64,000 nt of DNA from Streptomyces sp. Sge12 (GCF_002080455.1 NZ_CP020555.1:5120501-5184500); one strand, 5' to 3'. Shown: positions 52,188-61,233, counted from the first letter of the stretch. Translations and numbers: made by a program. Notes: generated from the sequence alone by a model not told the origin.

Positions 52188-53453
52188 TCAGCCGGAGGTG
52201 TCGAACACTTCGTCACGGGTGGCGGCCAGTGCGCTCTCCAGCGCCCCGTGCAGGACCGGGTGTTCCCGTACCTCGCCGGGGACCAGCCGGGGCCGGGAGG
52301 GGGCCAGTTCGGCGAGTTCCGCCTCCAGCAGGGCGCGCAGCGGCTCGCCGCCCGCGCTGATCGCGGCCCCGGACAGGACCACGATCTCCGGGTCCAGTAC
52401 GGCGACGACCGAGGCGAGACCGGTGGCGAGCGCGGTGGCGTACGACTGGAGGAAGCGCAGGCTCGCCCCCTCGGGCGCGTCGGCGGCCCGCGTGAGCAGG
52501 GCGACGGCGGCGGCGACCTCCGGGCCGTGCGGGGTCCCGGACCCGGCGGGGGCCCCGGGCGCATCGGCGGCATCGGCCCCATCGGGCGAGGCGGACGCGG
52601 CCGGGGGTTCGACGCCCAGTTCGGCGGCGAGCCGGGGCAGTCCCTCCACTCCTGCCAGCTCCTGGTACCCGCCGGAGTTGGCCCGGGTGACCTGCCGGAC
52701 CAGGGGGCGGCCCGGCACGGGCAGGAAGCCCACCTCGCCCGCGCCGCCGGTCCAGCCGCGGTGCAGCCGGCCGCCCAGCACCAGGGCGGCGCCGAGGCCC
52801 TCCTCGTTCCACAGCAGGACGAAGTCCTCGTGGCCGCGGGCGGCCCCGAGCCGCTGTTCGGCGACGGCGGCGAGGTTGACGTCGTTCTCGTACTCGACGG
52901 GCATCGGCAGGGCCGCCGCCAGGTCCTCCAGCAGGGTGGGGGAGTGCCAGCCGGGGAGGTGGCTGGCGTAGCGCAGCCGGCCGGTCTGCGGGTCGAAGGC
53001 GCCCGGGGTGGCGATGACCACCCGGCGCAGGTCGGAGCGGTGCAGCCCGGCGGCCTTGACGGCCTCCCCGAGGGCCTCGGTCACCTGGCCGACGGCCTCG
53101 GCGCCCTCGGTGTAGGGGAGCTCGTGGGTGGCGACCACCGTGCCCGTGATGTCGGCGACGGCGGCCAGCACCCGCTCCGGGGTGACGTCGAGGCCGCCGA
53201 CGTACGCGGCCCGCGGGTTGATCGCGTAGAGCTGGGCGCTGGGGCCGGGGCGGCCGCCGTCCGTGCCGGTGGCGACGACGAGTCCGACGGCTTCCAGACG
53301 GGCCAGCAGCTGGGAGGCGGTGGGCTTGGACAGGCCGGTCAGGTGCCCGATCCGGGTCCGGGAGAGCGGGCCGTGCGTCAGTAGGAGTTCGAGTGCGGCC
53401 CGGTCGTTCATGGCGCGCAACAGGCTGGGCGTTCCGGGCGTGGCGGCGGGCAT
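52188..53453 (-). CDS. csnR: ROK-family transcriptional repressor
   Basis: The 421-residue protein has an N-terminal winged helix (LLTHGPLSRTRIGHLTGLSKPTASQLLARLEAVGL) given here in part, then a ROK sugar-kinase-like domain (VGGLDVTPERVLAAVAD, PMPVEYENDVNLAA, GGRLHRGWTGGAGEVG). The Cys-rich zinc motif of most ROK proteins is missing: ANSGGYQELAG stands in its place. The order ROK, binding protein, two permeases, GH4 and kinase matches the Streptomyces csnR-K cluster, where CsnR represses chitosan use. ATG 53453 has GGGAG upstream; GTG 53471 has none. A palindromic operator lies upstream. Confidence 0.85.
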   Translation of the reverse strand: MPAATPGTPSLLRAMNDRAALELLLTHGPLSRTRIGHLTGLSKPTASQLLARLEAVGLVVATGTDGGRPGPSAQLYAINPRAAYVGGLDVTPERVLAAVADITGTVVATHELPYTEGAEAVGQVTEALGEAVKAAGLHRSDLRRVVIATPGAFDPQTGRLRYASHLPGWHSPTLLEDLAAALPMPVEYENDVNLAAVAEQRLGAARGHEDFVLLWNEEGLGAALVLGGRLHRGWTGGAGEVGFLPVPGRPLVRQVTRANSGGYQELAGVEGLPRLAAELGVEPPAASASPDGADAADAPGAPAGSGTPHGPEVAAAVALLTRAADAPEGASLRFLQSYATALATGLASVVAVLDPEIVVLSGAAISAGGEPLRALLEAELAELAPSRPRLVPGEVREHPVLHGALESALAATRDEVFDTSG

Positions 53454-53473
53454 CGAGCGGCTCTCCCTCACCG

Positions 53474-53505
53474 AGGTGATCTGTTAGGTAAGTTTCCTAT
53501 CACCT
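53474..53505. promoter_or_regulatory. Operator palindrome upstream of csnR
   Basis: TAGGTAAGTTTCCTA (53485-53499) is a near-perfect palindrome of the form TAGGnAAnTTnCCTA. It is nested within AGGTGAT (53474-53480) and ATCACCT (53499-53505). It closely resembles the AGGAAAGTTTCCT-type boxes known for CsnR, and sits 21-52 bases before the csnR start, which suggests autoregulation. Confidence 0.75.
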
Positions 53506-53525
53506 GTTGAAGTGTGTCAATGCCG

Positions 53526-53569
53526 CTGCCCCGCAGGCTCTGTCATTTCGCCAATGACCTGCGGGGCAG
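53526..53569 (-). terminator. Terminator after mscS
   Basis: Perfect 12-bp arms ctgccccgcagg (53526-53537) and cctgcggggcag (53558-53569), with a small inner stem tcatt/aatga, lie 30 bases after the mscS stop. Confidence 0.85.
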
Positions 53570-53598
53570 GGGGGAGGGGTGGTGCGGTGCCCGTACGG

Positions 53599-54681
53599 CT
53601 ACTTGGTGATCCGGGGGCCGGCCGGCGGCGGGATCGGAGTGGTCGCGAGCGACTGCGGGGAGGCCGGGTTCGACAGGGCGGACGGCGCGGCGACCGAGGC
53701 CGACGGGTCCACCGGGGCCTCCTCGTCCTCGTCGGCGGCCGGCATGCCGCCGATGATCCGGATGCCCGCGGCGTCGAAGGCCTCCTTGATCCGCCAGCGC
53801 AGCTCCCGCTCCACCGCGAACTGCTGGCCCGGCATGGTCTTGGCGGACACGCGCACGGTCATCGAGGCGAGCAGCACCTCGTCCAGACCCAGTACCTCCA
53901 CCGGACCCCACAGACGCTCGTCCCACGGGGACTCCTTGGCCATGGAGTCGGCGACCTCCTTGACCACCTCGCGGATCCTGGACAGGCTCTCCGAGGGCTT
54001 GACCTGCACGTCCACGCCCGCGGTCGCCCAGCCCTGGCTGAGGTTGCCGATGCGCTTGATCTCGCCGTTGCGGACGTACCAGATCTCACCGTTGTCGCCG
54101 CGGAGCTTGGTCACGCGCAGGCCGACCTCGATGACCTCGCCCGAGGCCACGCCCGCGTCGATCTTGTCCCCGACTCCGTACTGGTCCTCCATGATCATGA
54201 AGACGCCGGACAGGAAGTCCGTCACCAGGTTCCGGGCACCGAAACCGATCGCCACACCGGCCACACCGGCACTCGCCAGCAGCGGGGCCAGATCGATCTT
54301 CAGGGCGGCCAGGACCATCAGCGCGGCCGTGCCGAGGATCAGGAACGAGGCCACCGACCGGAGCACCGAGCCGATCGCCTCCGAACGCTGGCGCCGCCGC
54401 TCGGCATTGACCAGCAGACCGCCCAGAGCGGTGCCCTCCACCGCCTCGGCGCTGCTGTTCATCCGGTTTATGAGCTTGGTCAGGGCCTTGCGGACCGCCG
54501 AGCGGATCACCGCCGCTATCACGACGATCAGCAGGATCCGCAGGCCGATGCTCAGCCAGGTGGCCCAGTTCTGCTCGATGAAGCTGGCAGCCTCGTTGAC
54601 GCTCGCCTGCGCCTCCTTGACCGATGCGGGCGCGTCCGGAACTTCGGCTGCCTGCGGCAGCAGAGCGGCGGGCCAGGGCAC
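53599..54681 (-). CDS. mscS: Small-conductance mechanosensitive channel (MscS family)
   Basis: The 360-residue protein has an N-terminal outer segment and two or three membrane helices (LSIGLRILLIVVIAAVIRS, VASFLILGTAALMVLAALK). The MscS pore helix AGVAIGFGARNLVTDFLSGVF, in part, and MEDQYGVGDKI follow, then the beta/alpha cytoplasmic vestibule and an acidic/Pro tail. It opens under membrane tension to release solutes in osmotic downshock. GTG 54681 is chosen because GGAGG lies eight bases upstream. The leader contains nested inverted repeats (54704-54763). It is divergent from the HNH gene. Confidence 0.92.
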   Translation of the reverse strand: MPWPAALLPQAAEVPDAPASVKEAQASVNEAASFIEQNWATWLSIGLRILLIVVIAAVIRSAVRKALTKLINRMNSSAEAVEGTALGGLLVNAERRRQRSEAIGSVLRSVASFLILGTAALMVLAALKIDLAPLLASAGVAGVAIGFGARNLVTDFLSGVFMIMEDQYGVGDKIDAGVASGEVIEVGLRVTKLRGDNGEIWYVRNGEIKRIGNLSQGWATAGVDVQVKPSESLSRIREVVKEVADSMAKESPWDERLWGPVEVLGLDEVLLASMTVRVSAKTMPGQQFAVERELRWRIKEAFDAAGIRIIGGMPAADEDEEAPVDPSASVAAPSALSNPASPQSLATTPIPPPAGPRITK

Positions 54682-54703
54682 GACGGGAACCTCCAGGTAT
54701 AGC

Positions 54704-54763
54704 GGTCTGCCCGCGGAACCGGGGGTACCCCCGGACGGAACCCGGGGGTATGCGGGGCAGACC
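54704..54763 (-). promoter_or_regulatory. Nested inverted repeats upstream of mscS
   Basis: A perfect 16-bp palindrome ccgggggtacccccgg (54719-54734) is enclosed by ggtctgccc (54704-54712) and gggcagacc (54755-54763). The structure lies 23-82 bases before the mscS start and could be an operator or a folded leader. Confidence 0.5.
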
Positions 54764-54967
54764 AACCACACTAACGGGGCAATCCCTTCACCTTGGTGCC
54801 GTGTTCGAGGGAGAGACCAGACTCACCCGGGGATGACTGGGTGTGGTTGAAAACACCTCGGACCCGTTACGGGCGCGTGGTGGCGTTTCGACCAGCCGTA
54901 AGGAGAGACTGGAGAGCAGATCGTCCCGGCGCGAGCCACGCGCCGCCGGCGTACAAGGAGGCAGTCC

Positions 54968-55504
54968 GTGCCGCACGTCCTGGTCCTCAACGCGTCGTAC
55001 GAGCCCCTCGGCGTCGTACCGCTCCGCCGCGCGCTCGTCCTCGTCCTGGAGAACAAAGCAGTCTCCCTGGAGGAATCCGGCGCCTATCTGCACAGCGCGA
55101 CAAGGGTCGTCCCCGCGCCCAGCGTGGTACGGCTCAAGCGCTTCGTGCGGGTCCCCTACCGGGGGCCCGTTCCACTCACCCGTCGCGCACTGTTCGCGCG
55201 GGACGGCGGCCGCTGCATGTACTGCGGGGCCGTCGCCACCAGCGTCGACCATGTCATCCCGCGCAGCCGGGGCGGTCAGCACGCGTGGGACAACGTCGTC
55301 GCCGCGTGCCGCCGCTGCAATCACGTCAAGGCCGACCGGCACCTGCTGGAACTCGGCTGGCGCCTGCGTCACCAGCCGGCGCCGCCGTCCGGGCTGGCGT
55401 GGCGGATCATCGGTACGGGGCACCGGGATCCGCGGTGGATGCCGTACCTCCAGCCGTACGGGGCGGAGGATGCGTTGGAGCGGATCGGGGTCGCGGCCGG
55501 TTAG
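54968..55504 (+). CDS. HNH endonuclease
   Basis: The 178-residue protein has an HNH domain with a structural zinc: CMYCG and CRRCN as CxxC pairs, SVDHVIPRSRGGQHAWDN with the catalytic His and Asn. An N-terminal part (HVLVLNASYEPLGVVPLRRA) is typical of a widespread conserved actinobacterial HNH family whose role is not clear; it is not an obvious homing or restriction enzyme. GTG 54968 has GGAGG upstream. No methyltransferase or restriction gene is next to it. Confidence 0.9.
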   Translation: MPHVLVLNASYEPLGVVPLRRALVLVLENKAVSLEESGAYLHSATRVVPAPSVVRLKRFVRVPYRGPVPLTRRALFARDGGRCMYCGAVATSVDHVIPRSRGGQHAWDNVVAACRRCNHVKADRHLLELGWRLRHQPAPPSGLAWRIIGTGHRDPRWMPYLQPYGAEDALERIGVAAG

Positions 55505-55558
55505 CTCCCGCTGGGGCCGCGGGTTGGTGCGGGGTTGCGCCCGTCGGTGACCTGCGGC

Positions 55559-55610
55559 CCGGCCTCCCGGGGCGCCGCCCCGGACCCCGCGCCTCGAACG
55601 CCGGCGGGGC
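55559..55610. repeat. Dispersed palindromic repeat, second copy
   Basis: ccccgcgcctcgaacgccgg (from 55585) and the adjoining ggcgccgccccgg are the reverse complement of the element inserted in iolB at 294-338. It lies between the ends of the converging HNH and GH84 genes, a typical position. Confidence 0.75.
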
Positions 55611-55644
55611 TTGGGTGGGGCGGCGGGGCCGGAGTGGGGCGGGG

Positions 55645-58635
55645 TCAGGGGGTTACCGCGTAGGCCTCCGCCGACCAGAGGGAGCAGCCGTAGCGCGTCG
55701 CGCGGGTCTCGCACGTGATCCGGAGGAAGCGGGTGTCCGGGGCGTCCAGCCGGAGGGACTCGCGCCCGCCGCGGGAGGCCGAGACGGCCGCGCCAGGCCG
55801 CCAGGTCACCCCGTCCGCGGAGGTCTCCACCCGGTACGCCGACGGGTACGCGTCCTGCCAGTGGAGCTCCACCCGGCCCACCCGGGCCGGGGCGCGCAGC
55901 TCGGCCTGCCACCACGCACCGTCCACCGCCGGTGACGACCAGCGCGTGCCCGCCGAGCCGTCCACCGCCGCCGGGGCCGGGAAGTCGGCGGTCTCGTTCG
56001 CCGAGGAAGTCGCCCGCGCGGTCCGCAGCAGGTCCGGGCCGCCGGTACGGGCCACCGCGCGCACGGTCAGGGTGCGCGACTCCCCGTCGAAGGTCACCGG
56101 CACCCGGTAGCTGCCGGGCGCGGTGCCCGGGGCCACCTTGACCTCCAGCGGGATCGAGGCCTGGCCGCCGCGCGGGACCACCGCGCTCTGCGGAAGGCGC
56201 ACCTCGATGCCGGCCGGCGGCCGCGCCGACAGCGGTCCGCGGACCTCGCCCGGGCCCAGGGCCGACAGCTGAGCCGATACCCGCTGCGGGGTGCCGCCGA
56301 TCTCGGCGTCGACCGCGGCCCGGTCGGCCAGCTCGAAGCGGGCCCGCGGGCCGTCCGCGAACCACGGCACCACCTGGTGCACCGCCGGCGCCGATTCGGC
56401 CCCGGCCCAGGACAGCCGTACCGCGTCCGCCCTCAGCCCCGCCGTGTCCACCTGGGTCCAGCCCGCGGCGGCGGCGTCGGCGACCTTGCGCCAGCCCTCG
56501 CCGGGTACGTGCGCCTCCACCACGGCGCCCCGCGCCCCCGCCGGGAGCGGCTCGGTCATCACCGTCACCGCCGACACCGGGCGCGGGGCCTCCAGCCGTA
56601 CGGTCCAGGCCTCGGCCTCCTTGGTGACCGTGCCCGTCCTGCGGGTGACCCCGGTCCAGGCGTCGGCCTCCGACGCCGCCTTCGCGAGGAAGGGCTCCAG
56701 GACCGCCTTGTCCACCTGGGCCGTGCCCTGCTCCTTCAGTGCCTCGCGTGCCTCGGTCAGGGCGCGGGAGGCCTCCCAGGCGGCGGCCCCGTCCCCGCGG
56801 GCCTGGGCCTGCAGGACGTCCACCGCCAGCTCGGCCGCCGTTCCGTAGCGCGCCAGGCGCTCCAGCCAGGGTCCGGCCTCGCCGGAGAGGGCCGGCAGTC
56901 GGCCCGGGGCCTCGCGCAGCACGGCGAACGCCCTGCGCAGCGCCGTACCGGCCGCCGGATCACCCGCGGCGCGGGCCCGCCAGAACTGCTCGACCAGCGG
57001 CTTGAGGTAGGCCGACTCCTCCTGCCCCAGACCCGACGAGGCGGTGTTCCCGGCCAGCGCCGCGACCGCCTCGCGCGTGCGCGGGTCGGAGCCCGCCAGG
57101 TCGCGCACCGCCGCGGCCCAGGACTCGCCGGCCCGGTAGCCGCGCGGGTTCCACGAGAAGTCAGCCGCCGTGAACAGCGGGATCCGCGACAGGGTGCCCT
57201 GCGGCATGGCGTTGGCCAGCAGTGCCGCCGAACCGCCCACCACGGCCGGGTCACGGCCCGTGTACGGGCCGAGGAAGATCCGGCCCGGATCCCAGTCGTT
57301 CACCGGGTAGTTGTCCATGGTGATCAGCGGGTGCCCGAGGGCGGAGCGCGCCCCTGCCAGGTCCTTGCCCGTGATGGTCTGCGGGACCACGCCCACACCC
57401 GTCCAGGCGACCTCCACCCGCGGGTCCAGCGCGCCCGCCAGAGCCGTCCGGTAGGCGGTGGCGCCCTCCTGGTAGTACTCCGTGGGCAGCAGGGAGAGCG
57501 CGGGCGCCCCCGGGTACCGGGCGGCCAGGTGCGCCGCCAGTCGGCCCGCGACCTCCGCGTGCGCCTTGGCGGCCGACGCCGGGCCCTTCCCGTACCGGTC
57601 CCGGTCGGCCCGGCAGCCCCACTCGGTGTAGCTGACGTCCTGGAACTGCACCTGGAAGGCGCGGAAGCCGAGGTCCCACATCGCGTCCAGCTTGCGGGTG
57701 AGCGCGGCCCGGTCGGCCTCCGAGGACAGGCACATCGACTGCCCGGGCGTCACCGCCCAGGCGAGGACTATCCGGTTGGCGCGGGCCCGTTCGGCCAGTG
57801 CGCGGAACTCCTGCTGCTGCTCCTGCGGGTAGTCCTGGCGCCAGGCGGTCGTGCGGTACGGGTCGTCGCCGGGCGCGAGCAGCAGCCGGTTCTGCTTGGT
57901 GCGGCCCATGAAGTCCACCTGGGCGAGGCGCTGTTCCCGGGTCCACGGCTGCCCGTAGAAGCCCTCGGTGATGCCGCGCACCGGGGCGGCCGGCCAGTCC
58001 CGCACCAGTACTCCGGGCGCCTTCCCGCCGCCCGCCGCGAGTACCTGGCGCAGCGTCTGCGCCGCGTGGAACAGCCCGTCCTCCCCGACTCCGGACAGCG
58101 CGATCGTGTCCCGGCCCGCGTGGCGCCCGACGGCGAGGCGGTAGCCCCCGGGCGGCAGGTCCGACGGCGCGGTCGCGCCCAGCGCCCGCAGGGCCTCCTC
58201 CGCGCCCGGCTCCTGGAGCCGTACGACGGTGCCGCGCGCGGGCAGCGGGGTCCCGGGGGCCTGCTCGTGGACGGTCCGTACGCCCGCGGCGCGCAGGGAG
58301 TCGCGCACCACTTGGACCGCGTACGGGTCGGCGTCGGCCGGGGCGACGAGTACGGCCTCGGCCCCCAGCGGCAGCTCGCGTGCCGGATCGGCGGTCATCG
58401 ACTGCGGCCGCGGCCAGACGGCGGGCCCCTCGGTGGCCGCCCGGGGCGTGTCGGCGCCGGGGTCCAGCGCGGGCCCCCCGAGGGCGATTCCGGAGGCCGG
58501 CACGCGGCCCGGTCCGGTCGGTGCGGAGGGCGCCGCGAGGCTCCCGGGTGGCGCGGAGGCCACGGCGCCGCCCAGCAGCGTGCCGATCACCGCCGCAGCG
58601 ACGGCGGTGTTCCGCCTCCTGCCCCTGAGCTGCAC
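55645..58635 (-). CDS. Secreted GH84-type beta-N-acetylglucosaminidase
   Basis: The 996-residue protein has a signal peptide (QLRGRRRNTAVAAAVIGTLL, in part) and a GH20b-like N-terminal domain (about 70-190). A GH84/NAGidase catalytic barrel covers about 200-490 (VRGITEGFYGQPWT, RTKQNRLLLAPGDDPY, FQVQFQDVSYTEW, TEYYQEG). A helical region, an NEW3-type beta domain (VPRGGQASIPLEV) and a C-terminal F5/8-type carbohydrate-binding domain (YRVETSADGVTW) follow. GH84 enzymes normally have an Asp-Asp pair; here FQDV shows Gln-Asp. Substrates may be glycans or hyaluronan. GTG 58635 follows GAGGAGG. Confidence 0.85.
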   Translation of the reverse strand: MQLRGRRRNTAVAAAVIGTLLGGAVASAPPGSLAAPSAPTGPGRVPASGIALGGPALDPGADTPRAATEGPAVWPRPQSMTADPARELPLGAEAVLVAPADADPYAVQVVRDSLRAAGVRTVHEQAPGTPLPARGTVVRLQEPGAEEALRALGATAPSDLPPGGYRLAVGRHAGRDTIALSGVGEDGLFHAAQTLRQVLAAGGGKAPGVLVRDWPAAPVRGITEGFYGQPWTREQRLAQVDFMGRTKQNRLLLAPGDDPYRTTAWRQDYPQEQQQEFRALAERARANRIVLAWAVTPGQSMCLSSEADRAALTRKLDAMWDLGFRAFQVQFQDVSYTEWGCRADRDRYGKGPASAAKAHAEVAGRLAAHLAARYPGAPALSLLPTEYYQEGATAYRTALAGALDPRVEVAWTGVGVVPQTITGKDLAGARSALGHPLITMDNYPVNDWDPGRIFLGPYTGRDPAVVGGSAALLANAMPQGTLSRIPLFTAADFSWNPRGYRAGESWAAAVRDLAGSDPRTREAVAALAGNTASSGLGQEESAYLKPLVEQFWRARAAGDPAAGTALRRAFAVLREAPGRLPALSGEAGPWLERLARYGTAAELAVDVLQAQARGDGAAAWEASRALTEAREALKEQGTAQVDKAVLEPFLAKAASEADAWTGVTRRTGTVTKEAEAWTVRLEAPRPVSAVTVMTEPLPAGARGAVVEAHVPGEGWRKVADAAAAGWTQVDTAGLRADAVRLSWAGAESAPAVHQVVPWFADGPRARFELADRAAVDAEIGGTPQRVSAQLSALGPGEVRGPLSARPPAGIEVRLPQSAVVPRGGQASIPLEVKVAPGTAPGSYRVPVTFDGESRTLTVRAVARTGGPDLLRTARATSSANETADFPAPAAVDGSAGTRWSSPAVDGAWWQAELRAPARVGRVELHWQDAYPSAYRVETSADGVTWRPGAAVSASRGGRESLRLDAPDTRFLRITCETRATRYGCSLWSAEAYAVTP

Positions 58636-58866
58636 AGAGCCTCCTCGTCGCGAGACGTCCCCCACTCGTACGAATGAGCTTGAGCCCACCATCCGTGCGG
58701 CTGGAGTGTCAATGCGAGTGGGTGATCTGCCCCGGATGTACCAGGAATGCGGTGCCTCCGAGTGGGTATGGACGCGGTGTTCCCCGGCGGCGTCCGACCT
58801 CCGTGCACCACGCTTCTGACACATCCTCATGCCCTCATGCCCGCACGCACGAAGGAGCGCCCGCAG

Positions 58867-60864
58867 ATGGACGACCTGGCCCGGCTCGCCGCCCAGTACG
58901 GCGTCGCCACCGACTACCGGCCCGCCGCCGACGTCACCGTCCCGGTGCCGGAGACCACCGTCAGGGCGGTCCTCGGACTGCTGGGGGTGGTCACCGACGA
59001 CGCGAGAAGCATCCGGGTGGGCGCCGAGTCCGCCGAGCGGGAGGCTGCCGGGCGGCTGCTGCCGCCCACGGTGGTGCTCTGGCAGGGGGAGCCCGTGGCC
59101 CCGGAACCCGCCGGGCTGCCGCCGGGCACCCGCGTGCGGGTGGTGGAGGAGGAGACGGGCGCGGTGCTCGCGTGGGGCCCCGGACTTCCCCTCGGCGTCC
59201 ACCGGCTCACCGCCGAGGCCCCCGACGGGCGCACCGCCGATGCCACCCTGGTCGTGGCCCCGCAGCGGGCGCCGGCCGCGCCCGCGCGGGCCTACGGGCT
59301 GCTGGTCCAGCTCTACTCCCTGCTCTCCGAGCGCTCCTGGGGCATGGGCGACCTCGGTGACCTCGCGGAGCTCGCCCGCTGGGCGGGCCGCACGCACGGC
59401 GCCGGTTTCATCCAGGTCAACCCGCTGCACGCGGCCGTGCCCGGGGCCCCGACCGACCCCTCCCCGTACCGGCCCTCCTCGCGGCGCTTCCCGGACCCCG
59501 TGCACCTGCGCATCGAGGACGTCCCCGAGTACGCCCACTGCCCCGACCGCACGGTCCTCGACGAGCTCGCCGCACGCGGCGGCGAACTGCGCCGCCAGGT
59601 CCTGGAGAAGGGCGCGCTGATCGACCGGGACGCCGTCTGGGAGCTCAAGCGGTCCGCCCTGGAGCTGCTGTACGCCGTCCCGCGCACGCCCGAACGCGAA
59701 GCCGACTACCGGGCGTTCTGCGCCGAGCAGGGCCCTGCGCTGGACGTGCACGCCACCTGGTGCGCCGGGCACGCGGGGGCGGAGGACCCGAAGGAGGGCA
59801 GCGATTTCCACCGCTGGCTGGTCTGGCTGACGGACGGCCAGCTCGCCGCCGCGCAGCGGGCCGCCCGCGAGGCCGGCATGGCGGTCGGCATCGTCCACGA
59901 CCTCGCGGTCGGGGTGCACCCGCAGGGTTCCGACGTCTGGGGATCCTCCTGCTACGCCGGGCACATCTCGGTCGGCGCGCCGCCGGACGCCTTCAACGCG
60001 CGCGGCCAGGACTGGGGGCTGCCGCCGTGGCGCCCGGACGTGCTGGCCGCCACCGGCTACGCGCCCTTCCGGTCGCTGCTGCGCGGAGTGTTCCGCTACG
60101 CGGGCGCCCTGCGGATCGACCACGTGATGGGGCTGTTCCGGCTCTGGTGGATCCCGGAGGGGACCCCGCCCGCGGAGGGCGCCTACGTCAGCTACGACGG
60201 CGAGGCCATGCTGGCGATCCTCGTCCTGGAGGCGCACCGGGCGGGCGCGCTGGTCATCGGCGAGGACCTCGGGACGGTGGAGCCGCGGGTCCGTCAGGAG
60301 CTGGCCCGGCGCGGGGTGCTCGGCACCTCGGTGCTCTGGTTCGAGCGGGACTGGGACGGCGGCGGGAGCCCGCTCGCCCCACAGGCCTGGCGGGCCGACT
60401 GCCTGGCCACCGTCACCACGCACGACCTGCCGCCGACGGCCGCCAAGCTCGCCGGGGGCCATGTGGAACTGCGCGACCGGCTCGGCCTGCTGACCCGCCC
60501 GGCCGAGCTGGAGCGGGCCGAGGACGCCGCCGACACCGCCGAGTGGCTGGAGCTGCTGGACGGGCTGGGGCTGGACACCAAGGGCGAGGAGGCCGCCGTA
60601 CGGGCCCTGTACGCCTTCCTGCTGCGCACCCCGGCGCGGCTGGTCGGGGTGTGGCTGCCGGACGCGGTCGGGGACCGGCGGCCGCAGAACCTGCCGGGCA
60701 CCTGGGACCAGTACCCCAATTGGCGGCTGCCGGTCGCCGATGCCGCCGGGCGGCCGCTGACACTGGAGGAGCTGGTGGCCTCGCCTCGGGCGAACGCCCT
60801 GTTGGGCGCGGTGGGGGAGGGCGTGCGAACCCGTACGGCACCCCCGGGCGCGCGCGCCGTTTAG
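58867..60864 (+). CDS. malQ: 4-alpha-glucanotransferase (amylomaltase)
   Basis: The 665-residue protein is a GH77 enzyme. It disproportionates maltodextrins in glycogen/maltose metabolism. Visible motifs are GLLVQLYSLLSERSWGMGDLGDL, in part, NPLHA, SPYRPSSRRF, ALRIDHVMGLFRLWW (nucleophile Asp region), VIGEDLGTVEP (acid/base Glu) and TVTTHDLPPTAA (third carboxylate). The N-terminal 180 residues form the beta-rich MalQ extension. ATG 58867 follows AAGGAG. An upstream ATG at 58837 is in frame but has no site. It is divergent from the GH84 gene. Confidence 0.95.
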   Translation: MDDLARLAAQYGVATDYRPAADVTVPVPETTVRAVLGLLGVVTDDARSIRVGAESAEREAAGRLLPPTVVLWQGEPVAPEPAGLPPGTRVRVVEEETGAVLAWGPGLPLGVHRLTAEAPDGRTADATLVVAPQRAPAAPARAYGLLVQLYSLLSERSWGMGDLGDLAELARWAGRTHGAGFIQVNPLHAAVPGAPTDPSPYRPSSRRFPDPVHLRIEDVPEYAHCPDRTVLDELAARGGELRRQVLEKGALIDRDAVWELKRSALELLYAVPRTPEREADYRAFCAEQGPALDVHATWCAGHAGAEDPKEGSDFHRWLVWLTDGQLAAAQRAAREAGMAVGIVHDLAVGVHPQGSDVWGSSCYAGHISVGAPPDAFNARGQDWGLPPWRPDVLAATGYAPFRSLLRGVFRYAGALRIDHVMGLFRLWWIPEGTPPAEGAYVSYDGEAMLAILVLEAHRAGALVIGEDLGTVEPRVRQELARRGVLGTSVLWFERDWDGGGSPLAPQAWRADCLATVTTHDLPPTAAKLAGGHVELRDRLGLLTRPAELERAEDAADTAEWLELLDGLGLDTKGEEAAVRALYAFLLRTPARLVGVWLPDAVGDRRPQNLPGTWDQYPNWRLPVADAAGRPLTLEELVASPRANALLGAVGEGVRTRTAPPGARAV

Positions 60865-60884
60865 GTGTTCGCTACGTTTGCACC

Positions 60885-61124
60885 GTGGACAAGAAGAACG
60901 CTCTGCGCGCCGGCGCCGTCACGGCCGGAACCGCGCTGATGATGCTGCTGATGACGTCTCCCGCCCTCGCGCTCACCCGCGACGACGGTGACGACCCGGG
61001 CCCGGGCCTGAGCATTGGCGAGACCGTCGGCCTGTACGTGGCCCTGCCCATCGTGATCTTCCTGGTCATCGTGGGTCTCGTCATGGTCCTCGACAAGTCG
61101 GACAGGAAGCCGAAGCAGGCTTGA
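60885..61124 (+). CDS. Small membrane protein
   Basis: The 79-residue protein has a signal-like hydrophobic segment (LRAGAVTAGTALMMLLM), an acidic patch (RDDGDDPGP) and a second membrane helix near 48-70 (VGLYVALPIVIFLVIVG). The tail KSDRKPKQA is basic. I know of no function. The GTG start at 60885 has no ribosome binding site, but TACGTT lies eight bases upstream as a -10 box. The transcript is therefore probably leaderless and independent of malQ, which ends 20 bases earlier. Confidence 0.75.
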   Translation: MDKKNALRAGAVTAGTALMMLLMTSPALALTRDDGDDPGPGLSIGETVGLYVALPIVIFLVIVGLVMVLDKSDRKPKQA

Positions 61125-61233
61125 GCCGGTCCGGCCCCGAGGGGCCGGGACCAGCGGAACTTCCCGGGCGCCGGGGGTCCGCACCGCCGATGCGAATCGG
61201 CCGTGTGGCGACCCCCGGCGCCTTGTCGTGTCC

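Noticed and set aside
55645-60462. A minus-strand open frame of 1605 codons
   Set aside because: Only the part from 58635 down has a signal peptide, ribosome site and GH84 domains. The upstream part is antisense to malQ.
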